The notes: generated by a model from the letters alone, not told the origin. DNA of 6,831 nucleotides from Opitutia bacterium (GCA_003157575.1 PMKA01000406.1:1-6831); one strand, 5' to 3'; shown: positions 1 through 4,790, counted from the first letter of the stretch. Numbers and translations: made by a program.

Positions 1-114
1 TACTCATAACTGGACAGCCGTGCGATCAAGGATAGTGGGCGAAGGAACTGTTATTGGTGATCCAAGGGTGTACGGTATTGGGATCACAGGTACGGCTCTT
101 GAAGAGGGGGGGAG
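1..114. other. Left flank outside the REP-transposase element, no gene recognised
   Basis: This stretch precedes the left inverted repeat of the transposase element. It is open in plus-strand frame 2 from base 2 to a stop at 182-184, giving a glycine-rich, non-repetitive peptide (for example RIVGEGTVIGDPRVYGIGI). It could be the truncated 3' end of a gene cut by the window edge and by the element, but minus-strand frames are also open for about 30 codons, so the evidence is weak. Nothing here resembles the missing C-terminal part of the IS481 transposase found on the other side of the element. That would have been expected if the element had simply hopped into that IS. Confidence 0.25.
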
Positions 115-137
115 CCAAAGGTGTCATGTCTTAAGGC
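115..137 (+). repeat. Left inverted repeat of the RAYT element
   Basis: This is the left copy of a 23-bp inverted repeat whose core reads GTCATGTCTTAAGGC. It pairs with 1151-1173 with one mismatch (T at 122 where the other copy has the equivalent of G). The stop codon of the transposase gene (TGA on the minus strand, 126-124) lies inside it, so the gene and its boundary overlap. A short palindrome, TTAAG-G-CTTAA, spans its inner edge at 131-141. Confidence 0.8.
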
Positions 138-1116
138 TTAACAAGGCCGTTTTGAATTCTTTTCGGTTCGCTCCGCCCGTCTGAAGGAAACGCCGCACGA
201 ACTGGCTCACGCTCGCCGGCGTGCCCATGCCTAGGCGCTCGCAAAGCCAACCGTTTGACACAGCGGTGGCGGTCTTCAGAGCCGCCGCGAGCAGGACCTT
301 TTCTGCACACGACTTCTTTGGACCAAGCCTGTCCAGGCGAACCCCCGCCGCCTGCGCAGCCGCCTGCAGCCGGTCTTCCCAAAGCTCCTCCCGCAACGCA
401 GCCCTTTCGCCCGCGCTCTCCCCAAGTCGCGCCGCCTCAGCCAGATCCGCCCCGCGCTGCCGCAAATCCTCGATCAATCCCTGACGGAATTCCTTCGTGC
501 CCACAGCCCATCCGCGGCTCATCGATCCAAACTTCCGTTCCCGCTCCTTCGGATCCTCCTCCGCCAACGTCACAAGATACTCCCGGTAGGAGCGCCAACC
601 CGCCGCAGTGTCCGCCAGCCTGCCGGCCTCCCGCAGCACCGTCGCCGCTTCAAGATAAGCCGGACGGTCCTTGCGCGGAAACCACCACAGGCTGCTCCAA
701 CGGAATTCGCCCAACCGCCCCGCCGACACAACCTTCGCGCGAAGCGGATTGCCGTGGATGTAATGCGCCACCCGGGCCAGCGCCTCGCCGGGTTCCACGT
801 GCAGCGCCTTGTACCGCCCTTGGAACGGCCGGCCCTTCTCGCCGTGGAGCCGGTTGAATCGGTTCGCCCAGGTGCCCTGCAGGAACTTCATGCCCAAACT
901 TAAATTCGGCTCCGGGGTCTCCACCGCCAGGTGAAAATGATTGCGCATGATCACGAATGCATGCACCCGCCAGTCAAACCGCCCCGCCGTCTCGCCCAAG
1001 CACCTTTCGAACGCTTCCGCCGCTCCCCGGGGCGCGAACACATCCCGCCGATAATTGCCGCGGTTGATCACATGATAACAAGCCCCAGGGTATTCCAGCC
1101 TGAATTTGCGCGCCAT
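124..1116 (-). CDS. REP-associated tyrosine transposase (Y1/HUH superfamily)
   Basis: This 330-residue protein belongs to the IS200-like Y1 transposase superfamily. These enzymes nick and rejoin single-stranded DNA at REP-type hairpins through a covalent phosphotyrosine bond. The N-terminal ~130 residues carry the full signature: YPGACYHVINRGN (9-21), the metal-binding HUH motif as His60-Phe-His62 within MRNHFHLAVE, the GRPFQGRYKA segment (95-104), and the catalytic Tyr119 in HYIHGNPLRA. A second half of about 200 residues ends in a helix-turn-helix-like segment (NGWLCERLGMGTPASVSQFV, 288-307), which is typical of the long RAYT forms and probably helps recognise DNA. The start at 1116 is supported by a purine-rich ribosome site, GGAAGGTGG, on the minus strand at 1129-1121, and by the conserved motif beginning a few residues in. 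The frame is intact and all catalytic residues are present. It is long compared with ~150-residue IS200 TnpA. The family call is firm, but the cellular role is unknown. Confidence 0.93.
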   Translation of the reverse strand: MARKFRLEYPGACYHVINRGNYRRDVFAPRGAAEAFERCLGETAGRFDWRVHAFVIMRNHFHLAVETPEPNLSLGMKFLQGTWANRFNRLHGEKGRPFQGRYKALHVEPGEALARVAHYIHGNPLRAKVVSAGRLGEFRWSSLWWFPRKDRPAYLEAATVLREAGRLADTAAGWRSYREYLVTLAEEDPKERERKFGSMSRGWAVGTKEFRQGLIEDLRQRGADLAEAARLGESAGERAALREELWEDRLQAAAQAAGVRLDRLGPKKSCAEKVLLAAALKTATAVSNGWLCERLGMGTPASVSQFVRRFLQTGGANRKEFKTALLSLKT

Positions 1117-1142
1117 CGCACCACCTTCCGTTAACAGGAAAG

Positions 1143-1163
1143 CATGTCACGCCTTAAGACATG
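1143..1163 (-). repeat. REP-like hairpin at the 5' end of the transposase gene
   Basis: CATGTC (1143-1148) and GACATG (1158-1163) form a perfect 6-bp stem with a 9-nt loop. It overlaps the right inverted repeat, just upstream of the RAYT gene. Y1/RAYT enzymes recognise imperfect palindromes of this kind next to a short conserved tetranucleotide. Here the GGGG/CCCC run at 1165-1168 on the outer side could play that part, which is inferred and not shown. Confidence 0.45.
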
Positions 1164-1173
1164 ACCCCTTTGG
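1151..1173 (-). repeat. Right inverted repeat of the RAYT element
   Basis: This is the reverse-complement partner of 115-137, identical at 22 of 23 positions, with the core GCCTTAAGACATGAC. It marks the point where recognisable IS481 transposase coding sequence stops, so it is a physical breakpoint as well as a repeat. Confidence 0.8.
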
Positions 1174-1413
1174 ATTTGCTCCTCGACGACCTCGTCGGTG
1201 AGCTGCGGAAAATGATGCGGCCGGTGACTGCGCTCCAGCAGCCCCTTGAGACCGCTGGTCGCGTAGCGCTCCAGATGTTTGTAGCCGGTCTTCCGGCTGA
1301 TCCCAAATTGCTCGCACAGTTCAGTGATCGTGAACCGATCGCTTTGTGCCTGCATGACGAATCGGGTGATTGTTTCCATCGAGGTTACTTGGCTCCAGGG
1401 CTTGATGCCCGAA

Positions 1414-1493
1414 AGTGTAACCCATCACTCCGGATTAAGTGTTACCTATCACTCCGGATCGTACCAGTGTTACCTATCGTCCCGGATCGTACC
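1414..1493. repeat. Three direct repeats at the IS481 element end
   Basis: Three consecutive copies lie end to end at 1414-1437 (24 bp), 1438-1465 (28 bp) and 1466-1493 (28 bp). Each begins AGTGTWACC, continues with YATC and reaches CCGGAT. The last two copies share the tail CGTACC and differ by only a few bases. They sit 35 bp upstream of the transposase start and read away from it. Arrays of this kind at an IS end are usually transposase binding sites and may overlap the transposase promoter. The outer tip of the IS is probably at or just beyond 1493. No spacers separate the units, so this is not a CRISPR. Confidence 0.7.
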
Positions 1494-1544
1494 GTCAGCA
1501 GGCAGCTGAATGAGAATAGCAGAACACCTGACACGGAGGATTTC

Positions 1545-1679
1545 ATGGAAATGAAGGGCCAAAGAAACGACGGAAGGACGAAAGCAGGAATCAACTTCGG
1601 AATTAGGGTCGCGCGAAACAGGGTAACTCGACAGAGGAACTTTATCTGTCATGTTAATCCACCGCCTGTGTCAAACTGA
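1545..1679 (+). CDS. Possible small basic ORF, 44 residues, unrecognised
   Basis: An ATG at 1545 follows a clear Shine-Dalgarno GGAGG (1535-1539) with 5-nt spacing and opens a 44-codon frame ending with TGA at 1677-1679. The predicted peptide is rich in Arg, Lys and Asn (it starts MEMKGQRNDGRTKAG and includes RVARNRVTRQRNF), with no membrane segment and no motif I recognise. The surrounding sequence is less GC-rich than the rest of the window and lies between two mobile-element scars. It may be a leftover of the integrated element, a true small gene, or chance. The only positive evidence is the ribosome site. Confidence 0.25.
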   Translation: MEMKGQRNDGRTKAGINFGIRVARNRVTRQRNFICHVNPPPVSN

Positions 1680-1713
1680 AATTCTTGCATCTTGGTTGTG
1701 TTTTGCATTTGCG

Positions 1714-1742
1714 GGAATGCGCATTCCGAGGCCTGCCAGGCC
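1714..1742. repeat. Two adjacent perfect palindromes at the integrase remnant's 5' edge
   Basis: GGAATGC-GCATTCC (1714-1727) is a perfect 14-bp palindrome. Two bases later GGCCTG-C-CAGGCC (1730-1742) is perfect around one central base. Two TTGCAT hexamers lie just to the left (1685-1690 and 1703-1708), and the bases GCATT at 1705-1709 can pair alternatively with AATGC at 1716-1720. The pair sits at the point where integrase-like sequence begins. It may be an operator, a recombinase arm site, or a deletion scar at a cruciform-prone site. Confidence 0.45.
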
Positions 1743-2398
1743 ATAAACTGTACCTTGAATCAACTGGCTGGAGAGGCAGGGGCGCATCACGAACAATCCC
1801 CTGCGGTTGGTCGGCAGGGCGGAGACCAGGGGCAAAGAGACCTTCAAACGGCGGACGCTTTCTTGGGGATGAACTGCAGCGCCTGATCAAAGGCAGCGGC
1901 AAGCGGGGCGTTGTGTATGCGTTCGCGGGTTTGACCGGGCTGCGTCGGGGAGAGATCAAACAGGTGCTCTGGGGTGTTTCATCAAGGCGTGCCATCGGCA
2001 GTAAGACTGGCAAAGGACCTGGCGGCCTGCGGTATGCCGGTGACAGACACGCGGGGCTATCGGGTCGATTTCCACGCCCTTCGGCGTCATACCTTCGCGA
2101 GTCTCTTGGCCAATGCGGGCGTTTCGGAGGCCGCACGGGTGAAGCTGACGCGCCATGGCGAGTGGAAGCGGACGGACCATTACACCGACCCGCAGAGCCT
2201 GTCGTTTTTCGCAGAGATGGAGAAGTTGGCGACGCAAACGCTGGTCCCATCTCCGGCCCCAAATTCCGGGAAACCGGGACAAAACGGGGGAAACCCTGTC
2301 CAAAGCGAATCTCCAGAACAGTCCGCCGATATCGTCGCAATTGACGATCGCAGAACAAACTTGGACAAGGCTGTCCCAAGTTGGGAGTGCAAAGCAGT

Positions 2399-2414
2399 TG
2401 GCGGAGAGAGGGGG
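2399..2414 (-). other. tRNA-Ser 3'-end fragment, probable attachment-site half
   Basis: On the minus strand this reads CCCCCTCTCTCCGCCA. That is the 3' half of a T stem, a 7-nt acceptor strand, discriminator G and CCA, the usual 3' end of many bacterial tRNA-Ser genes. Upstream in the tRNA sense the T loop is already lost (GCCTGAA instead of the TTCGAAT type), so this is a fragment and not a gene. Tyrosine recombinases commonly insert at tRNA 3' ends and duplicate them, and the integrase remnant reads directly into this site (its translation GGERGF resembles the GGERGI that antisense tRNA-Ser encodes). The match is only 16 nt and C-rich, so chance is not excluded. Confidence 0.5.
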
Positions 2415-2423
2415 TTCAGGCCT

Positions 2424-2444
2424 CTTTGGAGCGCCGCTCCAAAG
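2424..2444. repeat. Perfect 9-bp hairpin with 3-nt loop
   Basis: CTTTGGAGC (2424-2432) and GCTCCAAAG (2436-2444) pair perfectly around the loop GCC. It begins 9 nt after the tRNA-Ser fragment and overlaps the end of the integrase frame (stop at 2448-2450). No T tract follows directly, so it is better read as a REP-like palindrome or part of the attachment site than as a terminator. Confidence 0.6.
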
Positions 2445-2467
2445 GTGTGAAGGCGCCGTTCTTCACC

Positions 2468-2489
2468 AGACGGTGGACGCCGTCTTTTT
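2468..2489 (+). terminator. Rho-independent-type terminator after the integrase remnant
   Basis: AGACGG (2468-2473) pairs with CCGTCT (2480-2485) around a 6-nt loop and runs into TTTTT (2485-2489, sharing one T with the stem). It lies 18 nt after the stop of the integrase remnant on the same strand, so it probably ended that transcript. It would also shield the chromosome beyond from read-through out of the mobile region. The stem is short but GC-rich. Confidence 0.6.
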
Positions 2490-2633
2490 AGTTCCTCACT
2501 CGCAAACAACGATAATGTTTGCCGAGGCTCGGTGGCTCTATCCTACTCGCTTCGCGCTACTCGATTCTCGCTACTATGGTTCCGGCCTTGCTGGGTTGGG
2601 GGCCTGGACGGCGAAGTCCGACGGGCTCCTCTG
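2490..2633. other. Intergenic stretch, no gene recognised
   Basis: This segment separates the terminator from the 3' end of the small minus-strand gene. It holds a short palindrome CCGAG-G-CTCGG (2522-2532) and a run of imperfect CGCTACT/CCTACTCG motifs between about 2541 and 2577. I see no promoter, RNA gene or coding frame that I would defend. Confidence 0.4.
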
Positions 2634-3020
2634 TCAACCCGCCGCGGCCAGAACCGGATTCTCCCCGGGGACGCCCGCCGGGGGCCCGTCAAGCCAGGCC
2701 TCCGCGACACGCTGCACTTCCGTGCTCCACTCGACGCCCGGCAGCGTGTAAAGTTCGATCGTGCGATGAGCCGCGCTGCCCGCCCAGCTGAGATGGATCT
2801 TCGCACAAACCCGGCCGTCAGCCAGGTTGAAATGCTGCACCTGCAACTGGCCGCGGGGCTCCTGTCCGCCGGAACCACAGGCCCTGAAACTGAGACGGGC
2901 AAGACCCGTGTGGAAGCTGACCATCCGCGAAGATTCCAGGGTCATCCCATCGGAATCGGGCATGCTGCACCGGATGGCTTTTTCAATGTCTGTCAGGAGG
3001 GAAAGTAGGCGGTATTGCAT
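2634..3020 (-). CDS. Small hypothetical protein, divergent from the response regulator
   Basis: This frame encodes 128 residues that I cannot assign to a family. The codons are GC-rich at the third position like the neighbouring real genes, and the residue mix is that of a soluble globular protein. An N-terminal amphipathic stretch (LLTDIEKAIR, residues 8-17) is followed by a beta-rich middle (QLQVQHFNLADGRVCAKIHLS), then TIELYTLPGVEWSTEVQRVA with a likely helix, and a Pro/Gly/Ala tail. There is no signal peptide or membrane segment. Three Cys residues (positions 18, 48 and 72) do not form an obvious metal site. The ATG at 3020 has no convincing ribosome site upstream, so the start is uncertain. 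The gene is transcribed away from the regulator at 3216 across a 195-bp gap, so shared control is possible. Overlapping frames on both strands look like shadows. Confidence 0.6.
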   Translation of the reverse strand: MQYRLLSLLTDIEKAIRCSMPDSDGMTLESSRMVSFHTGLARLSFRACGSGGQEPRGQLQVQHFNLADGRVCAKIHLSWAGSAAHRTIELYTLPGVEWSTEVQRVAEAWLDGPPAGVPGENPVLAAAG

Positions 3021-3026
3021 CGCAGA

Positions 3027-3040
3027 GTGGGGTTTCCCAC
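3027..3040. promoter_or_regulatory. Short palindrome just upstream of the small gene's start
   Basis: GTGGG (3027-3031) and CCCAC (3036-3040) form a 5-bp inverted repeat with a 4-nt spacer. The site begins 6 nt beyond the presumed ATG at 3020 of the minus-strand gene, where a ribosome site would be expected. It could hide initiation in a hairpin or bind a regulator. Only the symmetry is seen; the role is inferred. Confidence 0.3.
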
Positions 3041-3045
3041 AGCGT

Positions 3046-3098
3046 CGGCACAGCGGCTCGGAACTTGAGCCGCATCCCCGGAAATCACGGCTGTGCCG
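3046..3098. promoter_or_regulatory. Nested inverted repeats in the divergent intergenic region
   Basis: An outer perfect 9-bp inverted repeat, CGGCACAGC (3046-3054) with GCTGTGCCG (3090-3098), encloses an inner perfect 7-bp stem, GCGGCTC (3053-3059) with GAGCCGC (3067-3073), loop GGAACTT. The two share two bases, so the likely fold is a 7-bp outer stem stacked on the 7-bp inner stem with an 18-nt bulge on one side. It lies between the divergent genes, 118 nt before the regulator start. It could be a structured leader, an attenuator-like element or a pair of operator half-sites. No T tract follows, so a terminator is unlikely. Confidence 0.5.
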
Positions 3099-3178
3099 GA
3101 AGAAAGTGACGGAACAAGAGCAAGAAATGCAGGAGGATTTGGTTCGATTCCTTCCCGCAGATTCTCAGCCTGATGTCT

Positions 3179-3196
3179 GGCATTCGGTCCAATGCC
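3179..3196 (+). promoter_or_regulatory. Hairpin or operator-like palindrome 19 nt before the regulator start
   Basis: GGCATT (3179-3184) and AATGCC (3191-3196) are perfectly complementary with a 6-nt loop. The response regulator's ATG at 3216 has no recognisable Shine-Dalgarno (the 15 nt before it read TAACTGTAGTCTGTC), and this symmetrical site takes up the space just upstream. It may be a binding site for autoregulation or a translational control hairpin. Confidence 0.35.
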
Positions 3197-3215
3197 CAAT
3201 TAACTGTAGTCTGTC

Positions 3216-4790
3216 ATGTCGCTCGAAAAGATTCTGGTTCTGGACGATGAGGTGATCATCCGGAACGTCCTGGGGGAAATTCTTCGCCGCAAGCATTGCA
3301 GCGTCAGCACGGCCAGCTGCTTGGCCGAGGCCGAGAACCTGGTCGCACACGAGTCTTTCGACCTGATGTTCGTGGATGTGCGCCTGCCGGATGGAGACGG
3401 CCACCAGTTTCTGGAACGCGTCGCCCTCCTTCCGGACCGGCCTCCGGTCGTTATGATCACCGGATATGGCACGATCGAGAGCGCCGTGGCATGCATGCGG
3501 GCCGGCGCATTCGACTATCTGATCAAGCCGTTCACCCCGGGCCAGATCGAAATCGTCCTCAAGAAGGCGGATTCCCATCGCCAGCTCGTCAAGGTCAACC
3601 GCTACTTCAGCGAGCGCGAAGGCCCGAGCGGAGACATCATCGGCCGCGGCTCGTCGATGCTGCGGCTCCGCCAGATCATCGAACGGGTCGCGCCGACCGA
3701 CGCCACAATTCTGATCACCGGCGAAAGCGGCACCGGCAAGGAGATGGTTGCCCGGGAGCTCTACCGCCACAGCCCGCGGCGCAATGAGCCCTATATCAAG
3801 GTCAACTGCGCCGCCGTGTCGGAAAACCTGATCGAAAGCGAGTTCTTCGGCCACGAGAAGGGCGCCTACACCGGCGCTTCGGACCGGCGCGAAGGACGCT
3901 TCGAACTCGCCAACCGGGGCACGCTGTTGCTCGATGAGGTCAGCGAGATCCCCCTGAACCTCCAGGCGAAGCTTCTGCGCGTGCTCCAGGAACGCGAGTT
4001 CGAGCGCGTCGGGGGCAACAAGACAATCAAGGTGAACGTCCGGATTCTCGCCACGTCGAACCGCGACCTTCTGCATTACGTCGAAAAGGGGGAATTCCGG
4101 CAGGATCTTTATTACCGGCTCAACGTCTTCCCGGTGCATGTGCCGCCGCTTCGGGAGCGCGCCGAGGACATCAACGAGCTCGCCGATTCTTTTCTTCAGC
4201 GATTCTCCCGGAAACACGGCATCCAACCCACGGGATTTTCCGACCGGGCCAGGGAGGCCATGCTCGGCTATTCGTGGCCGGGCAACGTCCGGGAGCTGCA
4301 GAATACAATTGAAAGGGCCGTCATTCTGACCGGCGAAAACCTCCCCATTACTCCGGCCGCCCTTGGGCTGCCCGTCCTCGCCCGCCCCGTGGCTGCTCCC
4401 CCGCCCGCAATTCCCGCGGATGGCGTCCCGACCGGCGCGCCGGGACTCCGAGAAACTCAGGAGCCGGCGGCTCCGGCCGCTTCTCCTCCGCCCGCGGCCG
4501 CGCAAGTGCCGTTGACCCAGGACAATCCGCCCGTTCCGTTCAACGCCGGCCCGACAGGCCGGGATGAGGAAGTGTCATCCGAAGATTCCCCGCCTGCACC
4601 CGTCCACGAGGTGCTTCCCCTCGACGAAATCGAAAAACGGCACATTCTCGCCACGCTGCGCCACACGACCGGCAATCGCACACGCGCCGCCGGCCTGCTT
4701 GGAATCAGCATCCGGACGCTCCGCAACAAGCTTCAGGAGTACCGGGCGGACGGAACAACCATCGAAGGGGATGATTCCGCCGCCGAGTAA
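3216..4790 (+). CDS. NtrC-class sigma-54-dependent response regulator
   Basis: This 524-residue protein has the full NtrC layout. The receiver domain (about 4-120) has the acidic pocket DDE (10-12), phosphoacceptor Asp54 in FVDVRLPDGDG, Thr82 and Lys104 in LIKPF. The AAA+ domain (about 140-385) has Walker A GESGTGKE (169-176), the sigma-54 contact loop as GAYTGA (216-221), Walker B GTLLLDE (235-241), sensor I ATSNRD (279-284), the RQDLYYRLN region (295-303) that supplies arginine fingers, and sensor II WPGNVRELQN (354-363). A Pro/Ala-rich linker of about 80 residues (386-466) leads to a Fis-type HTH (470-510, GNRTRAAGLLGISIRTLRNK). Such proteins bind upstream sites as oligomers and use ATP hydrolysis to open sigma-54 RNA polymerase. 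The HTH resembles those of FlrC/ZraR-like members, but no flagellar or metal gene is nearby, so I give no symbol. The start is set by the usual MSLEKILVLDDE beginning; no ribosome site is visible. The downstream hybrid kinase is the likely partner. Confidence 0.95.
   Translation: MSLEKILVLDDEVIIRNVLGEILRRKHCSVSTASCLAEAENLVAHESFDLMFVDVRLPDGDGHQFLERVALLPDRPPVVMITGYGTIESAVACMRAGAFDYLIKPFTPGQIEIVLKKADSHRQLVKVNRYFSEREGPSGDIIGRGSSMLRLRQIIERVAPTDATILITGESGTGKEMVARELYRHSPRRNEPYIKVNCAAVSENLIESEFFGHEKGAYTGASDRREGRFELANRGTLLLDEVSEIPLNLQAKLLRVLQEREFERVGGNKTIKVNVRILATSNRDLLHYVEKGEFRQDLYYRLNVFPVHVPPLRERAEDINELADSFLQRFSRKHGIQPTGFSDRAREAMLGYSWPGNVRELQNTIERAVILTGENLPITPAALGLPVLARPVAAPPPAIPADGVPTGAPGLRETQEPAAPAASPPPAAAQVPLTQDNPPVPFNAGPTGRDEEVSSEDSPPAPVHEVLPLDEIEKRHILATLRHTTGNRTRAAGLLGISIRTLRNKLQEYRADGTTIEGDDSAAE

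Larger units (their letters stand above)
115..1173 (-). mobile_element. RAYT/IS200-like element bounded by 23-bp inverted repeats
   Basis: The unit contains one transposase gene and is bounded by inverted repeats at 115-137 and 1151-1173 that match at 22 of 23 positions. REP-associated tyrosine transposase (RAYT) genes are typically single, domesticated-looking genes flanked by oppositely oriented REP sequences, and this arrangement fits. The right repeat merges with a hairpin-forming sequence (CATGTC at 1143-1148 and GACATG at 1158-1163, 9-nt loop). The left repeat has no such partner, so the two ends are not equivalent. No target duplication is evident, as expected for HUH enzymes. Whether the unit still moves cannot be told from one copy. 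Confidence 0.7.
1131..1379 (-). pseudogene. IS481-family transposase, N-terminal remnant cut by the RAYT element
   Basis: The frame starts at 1379 with METITRFVMQ and continues through a helix-turn-helix (ITELCEQFGISRKTGYKHLE, residues 18-37), then GLKGLLERSHRPHH. This is the DNA-binding N-terminus of IS481-type DDE transposases, which are normally about 300-400 residues long. Similarity ends near residue 68, at base 1174. The last codons (IQRGHVLRRDMLSC) are translated from the inverted repeat and leader of the neighbouring RAYT element, with a chance stop at 1131. The DDE catalytic domain is missing. It is not found beyond the other end of the RAYT element within this window, so the locus has lost sequence as well as gained it. 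The remnant could still make a short DNA-binding peptide, but there is no good ribosome site. The family call is solid for the HTH half; the exact IS is unknown. Confidence 0.8.
1737..2450 (+). pseudogene. Tyrosine recombinase (phage-type integrase) pseudogene
   Basis: Integrase sequence continues across three frames. Frame 1 (about 1759-1860) reads NWLERQGRITNNPLRLVGR, the end of the core-binding domain. Frame 2 (about 1862-1972) reads DELQRLIKGSGKRGVVYAF then TGLRRGEIKQ, with catalytic Arg I at 1943-1945. Frame 3 (1974-2450) reads VFHQGVP, then DFHALRRHTFASLLANAGVS, then LTRHGEWKRTDHYTDP, giving the box II His and Arg (2073-2075, 2082-2084), the second His (2154-2156) and the nucleophile Tyr (2181-2183). 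There is a frameshift at about 1860-1868. At about 1972 a frame change coincides with a deletion: Arg I and box II are only about 43 codons apart, much closer than in intact enzymes, so the beta-hairpin region with its Lys is gone. HALRRH also carries one extra Arg against the usual HxLRH. The N-terminal arm-binding domain and start are not recognisable. The last ~20 codons run into a tRNA-Ser fragment. It is almost surely inactive. Confidence 0.88.

Noticed and set aside
255..857. Plus-strand open frame of 200 codons opposite the RAYT gene
   Set aside because: It is a proline-rich shadow of the transposase gene, with no domain and no ribosome site.
1414..1493. CRISPR-like repeats
   Set aside because: The three units abut with no unique spacers and lie at an IS end. 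No cas gene is present.
1685..2344. A single 219-codon plus-strand frame over the integrase region as an intact gene
   Set aside because: Only its middle part (about 1862-1972) matches integrase. Before and after, the matching sequence is in other frames, so the long frame is an accident of the pseudogene.
2399..2489. Intact tRNA gene on the minus strand
   Set aside because: Only the CCA end, acceptor strand and half of the T stem are present. No T loop, anticodon arm or 5' acceptor partner follows.
2180..2509. Minus-strand 109-codon frame across the integrase tail and hairpins
   Set aside because: It runs through a tRNA fragment, a hairpin and a terminator-like structure and has no recognisable domain.
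3178..3195. Sigma-54 promoter (TGGCA...TGC) before the response regulator
   Set aside because: The spacing between the GG and GC elements is three bases too long for a -24/-12 promoter, and the sequence is better explained by the GGCATT/AATGCC palindrome. Other GGCAC occurrences at 3046-3098 also lack a properly spaced GC.
3165..4505. Long open frame on the minus strand (446 codons) opposite the response regulator
   Set aside because: It is a shadow of the GC-rich regulator gene. The opposite strand encodes a complete NtrC-class protein with every catalytic motif, while this frame shows no recognisable domain.
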